Part shown: positions 25,887 through 37,197 of the stretch, piece after piece
How the letters are laid out: each line of letters begins with the position of its first letter
Position numbering within the stretch: the stretch's first letter is position 1
Origin: Daldinia sp. FL1419
Lineage: Eukaryota; Ascomycota; Sordariomycetes; Xylariales; Hypoxylaceae
NCBI GenBank assembly: GCA_025201765.1
Contig: MU623495.1
Coordinates: 1 to 64,000 of the forward strand
Length of the DNA stretch: 64,000 nucleotides
Reading direction: 5' to 3'
Translations under genes and position numbers: made by a program
The notes under the pieces: model-generated
What the model was told of the DNA's origin: nothing
Seen by the model: only the letters and a program-made list of their open reading frames with translations
Databases searched by the model: none

Positions 25887-26142
25887 AAAGCAATCTTGGC
25901 TTGAACTCTGGGGTTAGGCAATACTGGCTTTGTCATAATTGACGATCGGGGTTAATTTGGATGGGCACGAGAAGCTGCTGCTAAAACAAGTATTGTCAGC
26001 CCTCGAGATTCTTAGATTAAAATTCACGCCTTTTTAAATGCTATATATTATAAATTCGGGCACGATGACCTATACTAAAAACACCACTCTCCTAACCCAG
26101 TATCTTGATGATATATCGTGAAACCTACTAAGTTAGACGTTC

Positions 26143-28154
26143 TTAACCGGTCTTCTTTTCTTTATCTTCTGACCGGTCTTTCCTATGCCATCGCTCCAAG
26201 ATGATGGCTAGATTCTTGCTTCCCACAACGACACACCATTCACCACTAGTACTCCACGCAACCTGGCGTCCAACAAAGTCCTTAACAGTAACATTGCTTT
26301 GCGAATGTGCTCTTATGGGTTCCTCAACTCGGGTCATATCGTATTTTAATTCCCATTGCTCCAATGTCTCCGGAGAATAATTTGTATTGATATCAAGGTG
26401 TGTTTCAATATCGACACTTCCAGTACGTCCTGACGCCACTGACTCTCTGTCGCTAGCGGCATCCCTAAGCTTGCTAACGGCGTCGCCCTTGTGTCTATGC
26501 TGGATAGGCGCTAACCACCCCGGACGCTGAACCGGCTGCGTTTTATCGCGGGTTGGATCCCGAACTTCGCTTATAAAGTCGTGATAACTTCCCAGGCGTG
26601 CCAGATCCCAGAAGAAAATCATAGCCTTCGCATTGCCAAATGCTAGGACCGGATGCTTGTCCTTATCGTGAAACAACTTGAAGCGAAGGTAGAATTGGTG
26701 ACCGCAATGCGGTGTCCAAAACTCCAATAGGCGGGTGTATTGAGGTGGGCATGCTGACGCTGTCGCAGGTGCAAAGGCAGAGCGGGTAAGACGCTCTGTA
26801 TCGCTTGTGGTAGGCGCCTCGGAAATTTCGGGGGGAGGATCGCGGGACGAGAACCCTTCAATTCTCCATAATACGATTATGTCCTCGTGGCACGCTCGCG
26901 AGAGGATGAGATCACCAAAGAAAGCCACACTGTAGTCTCATTAGAGCTTTCCTAATGATTAAGATCTAAGCTATGGGACCGCCGATTGGAGCTTCTCAAG
27001 CCGCCATCATGACTGCGAGACAAGCTGAAATTTAACCTACCAGTCTACTATACCACTATGCACTTCCGAAGTGAAGAAATGAGGGTAATGTATTACTATT
27101 GGTTTCGATGGATTTTTGCCGCTGGGTTCAGGAGGCAGGTTAGGGAGCGTCCACTATAATATGTCAATCGGATTATGTTATCCAGGCCCGGTATCGAACT
27201 ACTTACTAGACAGATGACATTATCATGTCCAGCGGAGAGAACGTAACGACCACTGTTGTGAAATGCCTGAAAAGGGGTTAACATAGGGGGCTAATACGGC
27301 CCTAGGATGCACATACTACAGTCAGAAGTCCTGACGAATGGCCTTCACCAGCAAGCAGGCAAACACATGGTTGCTTGGAGTGGGCAGGGTCGAGACTCCA
27401 TATTCGAACAGTGGTATCTTCCGACGCGGATGCAATCAGGAGGAAATTGGTTGGGCATGTTGCAAGATCATTAATTTCCTCCATTTCGTGTCAGTCTGGT
27501 TTCCTGGGTCAACTTGCTTTCAAACTCACTCCTCCATGGCCTACGAGGACCTACGGATTATTAGCTAGGAAACTACTAGGATTGTGCAAGAGACACTTAT
27601 CTGACCTTTACTAGCTTGCCTTCAACAACGTCGTAGACCTTGATTTTGGCGTCCCTACCGGCTACACACAGGTATGGGACTTCAGTTTCGGGGTCTTTAG
27701 TCCAGGTACAGCTGCAGTTCAACGCTTCTTTCTAGAGTCCTGTCAGCTACGATGAAAAGCAGTACAAATTCTAGCAAAACTCACATCGTCATCCCTGAAG
27801 ACCTGAACGAGCTCGTAAGGAGGAGTAGTCCGACTGCATAATCGGTATATGACAGCATGTTTTTTGCTAACCGCGGCGAAAACCGGGCCATGTGTGACGT
27901 CTCCGTACGGATAGAATTTTACGTCAAAGAATTCTAATAGCTCGTTAGATTATTTTCCCATGGTGTCGAATGGAAGCCTCACCAGTATCTTGATCGTCTG
28001 ATGCCAAGTTCTGATAATCATCCTATGAGGTAAGGGTCAGCCTACAGCCGACGGGAGCCCGAGACATATCGGCTTGGAGTAGCCTCACCTCGAAACCAAT
28101 GGATGCCTTCATGCGTGGAAGGTCCCACTCGTCACCGTTGATCGCGGATGGCAT
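26143..28154 (-). CDS. eed: Polycomb PRC2 subunit EED (WD40 protein)
   Basis: Nuclear WD40 beta-propeller that binds H3K27me3 and activates the methyltransferase of PRC2 (KMT6/EZH2-EED-SUZ12). Nine exons: 28154-28089, 28022-27983, 27933-27785, 27731-27606, 27550-27530 (21-nt microexon, VLVGHGG), 27478-27317, 27266-27207, 27153-27041, 26929-26143; together 507 residues, all junctions in phase. Diagnostic pieces are EFFDVKFYPYGDVTHGPVFA, CTWTKDPETEVPYLCVAG, ASASEDTTVRIWSLD, AFHNSGRYVLSAGHDNVICL, DCVAFFGDLILSRACHEDII and HPVLAFGNAKAMIFFWDL, matching successive EED blades. The C-terminal exon has a long loop (about residues 385-465) rich in charged residues. The start MPSAINGDEW gives a short, charged N-terminus. 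It lies between two AT blocks. Confidence 0.93.
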
Positions 28155-28470
28155 CTTGAAAGAGTGTGTTGCATACCTAACTTAGGTATATTTCAAGTTG
28201 ATAGGTTCGGTCGAAGAGCGGGGCAGGTTCTTTTACGTTTTGCTACGAAAGGTTAAGACCGAATGGCCAAAAGTGAAGCTGGGAATGAACCATTCAGGGG
28301 TCGTTCCTAAGATGTGGCTAGATTACAGTATCTTTAAAAGGCCAGGTAAATCTTCATAAAAAGCCAACCCATCCACTTTCCATATGAGATAGTGGCCCAA
28401 TCACAACACACTTAATTCGTATAAGGTTTAGTTTATTCTCCAACGAAAAACAGAAAAAATAGAAAATTGC
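28155..28470. other. Presumed EED promoter and edge of AT block 2
   Basis: Unremarkable sequence of normal composition, falling to very low GC at about 28471. It contains an imperfect TACCTAACTTAGGTA palindrome near 28174. No gene is seen. Confidence 0.4.
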
Positions 28471-31400
28471 CCAGTCACATATTTAATATATTTAATATTT
28501 AAAATAATACAATAAATTCAATTATTTTACAAAAATTCAAATAACCTCTTAACTATTTTTTTTAACTATATATCTATTTAATTATTATAATAATACAAAT
28601 TCCAATTATATATATTTAATTAGTTAAATTAATTAAATTAATTAAGCTATTAATTTTAATGCTACGAAAATACCACAAATACTTGAAATTTAAGTTAAAA
28701 AAAATATTATATACTTTAAAATTAACCCTAAAATTAACCTTACATACCCTATAACCCATATATATTAAAGAAGATTATATTAAACCTTATTACTATAAAT
28801 ATTAATATTAAAGATATTATATATAATTATAATAATAATGCAAATAATAACATTAATATTAACAAACACTCCAATATTAATTTTAATTAATTTTATTATT
28901 TTTGTAATAGTGCTATCATACCAGCAATTATAGTATCTTTTTTGTTAGCCTTTTCGGTTTTGGGTTTACAATCTCGTCAACGCTGAGTAAGGGACAAAAA
29001 AAACTTATCATAAGAAAATATATAATTAATATTATAATTAATTAATTTTAAGGATTAATTCCGAGGCCTTAAAGCTATTTCTAAATTATACCTTTTAGGA
29101 TCCATAACATTAATTTTATTTAATTTATATTGGAGCGCTTCAAGAGGTAGGCCGTTAGGATGTGCTAGCTTGTGTTTATACCTTACAAGCACCTTAGGAT
29201 TTAAGATTTTTATATTTTTTGCTTTTTTATTAATGAGATTTAAATTGCTATTGAAATACAACTACTAATAGCAACTAATATTATTTAATTTAAAAGTTTA
29301 CAATCGGCTTGGATTTATACCTTTTTAATTACTTAATATTAAATTATATAATATGTGTTTGTAGGGTAGATTTTATTATTTTATAAATAAATGTTTACAA
29401 AGAAATTTCAAGATATTTTTTTTAAAATAGGTTTTATAATTTTTAAACATATATTTAAATTGGAATTAAATTTATTTTATAACTTTAAATAAAATACAAT
29501 ATAATATATAATAAAAAATTCTTATAGTACAATATTTGATAAGGTTTTAAAATTTAGTTTTTTGAAGGTTTAATTTATATGTAACTTTATATTTAACATA
29601 TATATTATATATCAAATTATACAATATATTTAACCTACAATAACAATACCTAATATATCGCTTCAAATACCTATATGCTGCCTCAATTCTATTAATAATT
29701 ACAACACCATAATTACATATACGCAATACAGCAAATCAAGCAAATTAGAAGCACTAAAAGAAATAATATTTAATTAAATAATTTATTAAAATTATAAAAA
29801 AAAATATTAACAAAAACATTTCAAAAAAATATATAAAAAAATTAATTAAATTTTAAAGAATTTTAAAATAAATAATAATTCAAAAATATTTATACATATA
29901 CCACCTTCCTAATCTAATAAATAATAAATCAACAAAAAACTTTAAATTTATTTTAAAAATTTTTAATTAATCAATATTCTTGTAATATTTTTTAATATTA
30001 AGTTAAAAAATACTATAAATATATATAAATAAAAAATACATTTTAAATACTTAAATTAAAATCTTTAAAAGGTTTTATTTGTACAATAAAAATAAAATAT
30101 TTAACTTATAAATTTAATAATAAAATTACTTTTTTAATAAACCTTATATAAGTTAAAATAGGTCTTTCGTTTAGGCATATACCACCAATTTCCAGGTTAA
30201 AATAAAGCCATCATAAGTATCAAACCACGTATTTATATTGAAAATCGAATATTGAAGCTTTTTGGCGATTTTATGGGTAATTTTGTTAGTCTTTAAGTTA
30301 TTTTTAATTTTTTTAAGGTTATTGTTAACCTTGTCGTTAATAAAAAAGTTATATGAGGGGGGGTTTGGACTAGGTAAATCTTTATTCAACACTGTACGAT
30401 TGTTAATTATACATTTTTTGTTATTTGTAAGTAATGTTTTGGCAATCTTTAACAATATTTTTACTTATTTTTTAATTGTGTGGTATGTTATATTTTTGAA
30501 AATATGTTATATACATAATTGTTGTAGCGTTTTTTTAAATATATTACTTGCAACCAACTTAAATATTCGAAAAAAATCACTCAAAATTACAGTAGGAGGA
30601 TTGATTTTGTATTAAATTTATAAATTTTTTAAATACCTTAATTACTATAAAAAATCAATTTTTAATTTTTTAAAAGTTAAGTTAAATACCATATAAAAAT
30701 TTATATATAAGATAATAAAGCTTATTATATTTAATAAAGATATATTAAATCAATTAATCTATTTTATATATAAATTAGTATAAAAAATTAAAAAAAACAA
30801 TTGAAATTTATTTTATATATATTATCAAATAACAAAACCTTAAAATTACAATACCACATATTTATATATTATTTAAAAATTTAAAATAAATAAATTATAC
30901 ACTTAAAAATTAAATTTTCATTTATTATAAATTTAATATTATAAAAATCCTTATAGTAATGTAATTTTCAAAATAAAATTTGTATATCAATAAATTTTTT
31001 TTATAATTATCTTTTAAAATTATACTTTATATTCACTATATTAAATACTATTATTATTATATTGTTTTAACAAATTATATTATATAATATATTATCTTTT
31101 TTGTTTGAATTGAAGAAATCATTAAAGTCAAATTTTAGTTCAAATTATATATAAGACTTAAAATCGTTAAATTTAAAATTATTACCTAATAAAAAATAAA
31201 TAATTTAATATATATTGAAAAACCTAATCCTTAATAATCTTAAAATAGTAATTTTGAGGTTATAATTAACCTGTTATAATTATTGATATTTAGTGTTAGC
31301 TAAGTTGAAATTTAATTTATAATTATAAAAGACGTTTTAAATTTTAATATATTATATTTAATCTCTTTTTAGGTACGAAATAGTAACTTTATACTTGTAA

Positions 31401-32144
31401 TTGCATTTGCAAAAAACATAATCTCTTTTTCCATAATTTTGTTTTATTAATTTACCTAATTTATTATATATAAATTGATAGTATATGAATTTATTATTTG
31501 GATTGAATCCACTACCAAAAACTTTTGCTTGTACGTTTTTTTTAATATGTACGTAGAAGTTTTGGTTATGTACAAATTTAAAATAAATTTTATAAACTTC
31601 TTTATATGAATGAAATGGTTGTTATAAATCATATTGCGGTAGGAATTCTTTTTCTTAAAAATTCTTATAATTGGAAATAGGTAATATAACAAGGATTTTT
31701 GTACGATTTGAGGTTGGAGAGATTAGGTTAATAAGGTTTTTGAGAGTTTAAATAGGTGTACAAATTGGTAGTATTATTTTATCAGGATTAGATGAAGTTA
31801 TTGGTTTAGACTAGATTGGAGATATGATGTTAAAATAATATTAAAATACTAAAATACGATGATAAATTACTTTATTAGGTATTAATAATAACTTTAATAA
31901 ATATATAGTATTTTAGGGTTATAATATATAATTAAGTAATATTTTATTTTAATTAGGAATTAAATTAAATTTAATATAAATTGGGTATATATATATTGGA
32001 CTATTATTTCACGTGGAAAAGTAAATAGGTTAACCTTTTATAAGGATTTACCTAGCCTTTTAAAGATATTGTTAAATTAGATGTAATGTTTTGATTGAAT
32101 GTGTATGGATACGCGAATTTCGTGAGAACTGAAGGTTGTTAGTC
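28471..32144. repeat. Second AT-rich, RIP-like block
   Basis: About 3.7 kb of very low GC between EED and the following intergenic region. It is presumably a decayed transposon, but I found no terminal repeats. Several patches have somewhat higher GC and longer frames: 28908-29000, 29055-29261 (minus, 68 codons, contains KVLVRYKHKLAHPNGLPLEA), 30171-30455 (minus, 94 codons) and 31456-31692. The frames are on the same strand and could be remnants of one minus-strand gene. I could not match them to a family. The plus-strand frame 30262-30615 is antisense to one of them. Confidence 0.7.
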
Positions 32145-32168
32145 TTTTTTTTTTTTTTTTTTTTTTTT
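32145..32168 (+). repeat. Poly(T) tract of 24 bases at block edge
   Basis: An uninterrupted run of 24 T marks the transition from AT block 2 to normal composition. It may be a simple homopolymer and is not in the right orientation to be the poly(A) tail of a plus-strand element lying to its left. Confidence 0.9.
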
Positions 32169-35100
32169 GTTGTTGGATATGGCGCTGAAATTCTGCTAGA
32201 TTCGTGGTCGCGAATCGTGGAACGTGGAATCTTGATTATTTTGACTACATTGGCATGGGATTGCCAATAATCAAGCCCCGAATAGCCTCTCGAATTATTC
32301 TTGTTATATTGTTCAGTAATCAATTATTCCCACATGAAAAAGAAGCTTGCTGCATTGAGGGTCTTTGCGCAGTACCCAAGTCGACGCTAGACAAGGTTGT
32401 GGCTGGAGCTCTCTATTTTGGCTTACGTCCCTTGTCCTGCTTCCATGTATGGATGGATTTGGGAAGGTACATGTATACATCCTTCAAATTAAGAACTTAG
32501 GTCCATACAAGTCTCCAGCTACCTCAGTAACTACTTCCATTCTTCTAACGTTACACATTCCTTCCTATATTCTTACGCAAGACCGGTAGACCCGTTCTAT
32601 ACCGGGGAAATAGTACATTTGGATCGGGAAGGACCTAATACCTAAGGTTAGGTATTTACGTGTAATAAGTACCTAATTACGGAGCGTCGCAGACTCGATT
32701 ATAGGAATCTTGTACGTATGTAGTAACCCTACCTCGACGTCTTTCATGGGAATGGTTTAATGAAAGGATACCTACTTCTTTTCTTACTCATAACTAATAC
32801 GTATAGGAGGTATACTTGGGTATGGATCCACTGGAAGCTGCTGAGTGCTGCCGAACCTGCGTACATGTAAACCTTGCACAGACCTCCCGTGATTACTGGA
32901 ACTTTTGAAATTCTTTTTGGATATTGTTTCGAAGGGGATCCATTCTTCACGGCCGTTTGACTTACCCAGGTCTCCAAAGCCTGCCAGCTGCCTTGTGTGC
33001 TGGGGTGCCTTCAAGGGTCATTCGTTCTCCAACCTGGAGTACCCAATTCTAGTCCAATTGCAGTACGCCCTAGGCTCTTCAGCCGCTAGCTTTGCAATGA
33101 CGCCCAAGAAACTGGATGAGAAATCCTAGACTCCGCCCAACTTAGTGGCCTATAGTATTGAAGGGGACCCTGGCAAGGCGAATACGCTCATTGACACACA
33201 CCCATGAACGAAAAGCGAAGAACACAATACTACACCTTCGTACGCCATTTTTATTGTTCGCCATGTACGATGTATGATACTGCATGCGCGACTCAGTGCT
33301 TCAGTGCCTAGGTGGTGTTCTGTCATGCTGACTGATAATGCACTGGGCTTGTATTCACATGCAACAGGTTGGAAATGTTATAATTGCACAGCTTATGAGT
33401 TTTCAGATGATGTATATAGTGCATAAAAATCGCTTCATTCGAATGCAAGCTACTCTATTTCGTTGGGAAAGACGACGACGTGGTACCTATGCAAATTGCA
33501 CCTAGGTAAATACTATGTATGAACAATTATGCACGTTGGAAACACGGTCACAAGAGACGCAACAGTAGCGGTATAGCTTCTTCTCGCCTTTGCTTCATTT
33601 GCAACTTGTTAGATAGGCACGGCTGATGGTGATGACAATACCCTTACTGGATTTTTCCGTCTTGGCGACGCTCTTGTATGGTGTAGAATATCCCCATACT
33701 AAGCCTAGGTATATCCCAGCAAGCGTGGACACTACCCGTGGATATGATTAAGCAAGCCATTACGCTAGGACTGATGCAGGTACATGACTATTCCAGAGCA
33801 CACATAACGCCATCAAGGAATGAACTATGACTCCGGCGTCCACCTCTTGGGAAAGCGACTAGGTCCTTTGGTCCAATGAAGGCTCACCGATGAGCAAGAC
33901 TGTCCAGGGCAGCTCGAAATCACAAACTCTAAGAACTGTTATCGCTCCTGTCTAGTTAGAATGATAGACTTTACCTAGTAATCTGAGTATGGTATGTCCT
34001 ACCCCTGGACCTATGTGAGGAATATTATTTGGTATCTAGTATTTGTTAGTATCTTGCCTTTCGTGAGTATAAGAGCGCAAAATTATGTAAATAGAACCAT
34101 GAAAAGATTATCTTCTCCATTGGTATGTATAAATCACTATCTTAAAGGTTTGTCCCGCAATGGAGTCCGAGGACAAGCCGGTGAACCGAAGATAGTTGAG
34201 AAATAAAGCTATCCTATCCACTTGGTGTGTGGAGGGATGCTGAAGAGATTGCTATACCACAGTAATAAGACATCCAAGTCTTTGACAAGTCACAACTCCA
34301 AGCAACATCACCACGTGCGATGCCGAGAAGTTACCGAGCAGGCAAAACTTGAAGCTATCCTCAGTCCCGGGTTAAGATAAATCCTAGCAGCAGATCACCA
34401 AGACCTGGTTTACTCTGTACCCCATTCGGAATCGTTTGGATTTTGTAGGCTTCGAACGCACTAAACCTAGTTGGCTTCTATCTAAGCTTAGCTCACTACG
34501 CCGTACTAGAGTCCCTTCATAAACTTGATAGGTAACCAGAGAAAAACATACCCATACGTTGGTCCAGCCCTTGCTTAAGTATACGTACTTAAGAACTAGA
34601 AATGGTTATCAATTCCGCTAGATCCTTGCGGCGAGCCTCTATCTCGCAAGGAATTCCTAAATTGTATTTGGATCCCTGCTCGCCTCTGATATCATTCTTC
34701 TCTCGTGGAATCTAACCGTATCTTATTTTCACCTTCTTTTCTTTTCTCCTTTTATTTAAATCGAACGTATCTGAGGATGGGATAGGAGTCTAGGTTGTAA
34801 AGAGAATGACCTATATATACGTGTATTATTATATCTACGCTTTTAATAGTAATAAAAATAGCAGTCTCTCCTATTCATCAGATGTTTATCATGAGTTAAA
34901 TTTATGACGTGCGAGTAAGATTTAGCTGCATGTTCCGTTGTGCGGAATGAATGCCGACTAGGTCCAGAATTGGCCTGAAATCTTAATATTATGTACGTGC
35001 ATAATGTACCTAACCTAGGTATGGCTTTCCTAACTCATGTTCCTATCAGCAACTTTGGTACCTATACTACTCCGTCTGGTACAGTTTACAAATTTGACTT

Positions 35101-36415
35101 CTCGCCAGTCATGTACACTATACGTACCGGATGGGGTCGAGCAGGGATAATTGTATGTACATGGTCCGCAACAATTACTGAGATGCTTTAGTGCTTTGCT
35201 TTTCGTGAGCAACTTGTCGATCACTACGCAAAATAAGTCCTGACAGAAAGGTTTGGTTTACGTATACTAGTTAGGTGCATTAGACAGGTACTGATAGAAG
35301 AAATAAGGTTAAAAAGATAATGTAGGTACAGTAAAACAACCGTCCTGCCTAGGTACTCGAGATATCTTAGCCCCCCGCAACACATGCTGCACAGTAATAT
35401 GATCCGAATATAGGTTACTTGCGGTACGTGATGGAAAAGTCACAGACTTCTTTCGTGGATTCTTTTTGTCAGAGCCTAGACTTTGAAAAGACAAACGACA
35501 AGGTTGTTCCCCCAGGGGTTCACTCATGAGGGACCCCTGCAAATAAACTGGGCACCAAGGGAAGTTTGGACGGAACGCACGGGTGCGAAACAAGCGGAAA
35601 GTTGGGCACCTGCAACGTACATATGGAATACATGGGGTTACCTATGGGAATTTGGATGTGTGGTAGTAGTAAATGCAGCAAATCCAGTATGTAATTGCCA
35701 GGCGAAAAGAAGAGACTTAAGCCAGGTAAAAGGGAGGTAGGTACCTAGGTAGGTAGGGATGTATATCTAGGCTGCCCCTAGGATGTGTACCATAAGTACC
35801 TACATATTTACAGGACAGGTAGTTAGGTACCGTAGAAGCAACCCGGACAGCACTTTTTGAGCTTGGGCTTGCACGCAGCTAGAGAATGCCGTTACGCTAC
35901 CTGCATTGCCGAACGCTTAACTTACATATAAGTACTAAACTGTACATTAGCGAAACTATATTTTGTCCATCTTGTTAAAGTCGTAGCTACCTTACACCTA
36001 CCTTAGACTGGCTTGCCTGCTTTGCCGGTAGCATTGGCAAATGGGATTGCGTCCTGCAAATCTGGCGTAAGAGCCTTAAAGACAACACACAAGCAACCTT
36101 TCTCGAATTCAACCCCATGTGCTCTGACGCCGGACCTTCTTAACCTTGCCTATTGCTCTTTTGCAGCTCGCAGCTACGACAAGCCATACCAGCTTAACAA
36201 CGGTAATAGCTCATACACCCACTAGCTACACCTATTAACGGAAGACTTATTAACGGTAGATCAAAACGATAAGAGTAGCATCGGTATAAGTCCTCGGTAT
36301 CTCCTTGGACCACTTACCAAACAGACCCTTCGTTTTGTCCGTTTTAACCCTCCGCTTCGCAAAAAAAACTAGGCCTTAGGCTAGAGAAGAACAGGACCGA
36401 TCAGACCTAGGCTTA
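32169..36415. other. 4.2-kb intergenic region, no supported gene
   Basis: Normal composition, many short frames on both strands, none with recognisable motifs or plausible splice partners (the longest are 32204-32500 + and 35309-35593 -). TACCTAGGTA-type motifs recur, for example near 35008 and 35738-35755. A hidden short or non-coding gene cannot be excluded. Confidence 0.45.
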
Positions 36416-37197
36416 TTACCTACCCCCGCTACCTGTCACCCGAACTCCGTCAAACAAGTTAAACGGCTTGAACCTGTTCTCTTTTAGGTACTCGAGAATT
36501 CTTGTTAGCCCCAGCCCTACGCTATATGACAAGCTTGGTCGCTCTGGATGTCCCGTCTGGCTACCGCTGTCCACCCCAATCCCTATAATCGGTACTCTTG
36601 CCCAGTGGTTACCACTGCTTTCTCGCATTGCGTATGCCGGTCCTTGTTTACCTCTGCACCGAGCCGAGACTAAAGGCCGTCGTGACACCACAAGCAACGT
36701 CCCTCTCAGCTGGCAAGTTACTGCGACGTACATAGAAGACATTTGACGGGTTCCCACCACCGTCTTCTGCGCGAAACGACCGCCCCGATCTCGCCATTCT
36801 CTTTTCTGGACATTACACGAAACCTGTTCTGGGACCAGCTTGTATGACTTGCCCACCTATCCGACGGTGACAGCGGGATCTTGGTCATACATTACTCGGC
36901 TATCCAGAGACACCCCGTTGGTTCGACCATTCGAGCTTTTCCGCAACCGTCCTGAACAGCCGACTACTAGTTCAGTCGCGAAGCACGAATTTCGGAACTT
37001 GCCATCCCATCAGATTCGCCTCTGGAGCCCTGTCAGGACACAACATCCTGCTCGTTCCCGATTTCTTGGTTGGCGCCCTCCGAGACAAGCATTTAGCTTG
37101 GTCCTGGCTGACTCTTAAAGTCTTGGCTTATGGGTCAAAGTTGGATTTCTTTTTGTTGAACAGCAGTAGTATCTTCCAGCAGCGGACATCGAATCAA
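36416..37197. other. Probable promoter or long 5' leader of PAS gene
   Basis: GC rises here and open frames appear on both strands (36416-36856 minus, 146 codons; 36468-36746 and 36840-37118 plus, 92 codons each). They overlap one another and lack any family features, so I treat them as chance or as upstream ORFs in a leader of the downstream PAS gene rather than as genes. Confidence 0.4.

Noticed and set aside
32145..32168. Poly(T) tract as the tail of a non-LTR retroelement
   Set aside because: The tail would have to belong to a minus-strand element lying to the right, but the AT block lies to the left; treated as a homopolymer.
36416..36856. 146-codon minus-strand frame as a gene
   Set aside because: No recognisable motif, overlaps plus-strand frames, and sits directly upstream of the PAS gene.
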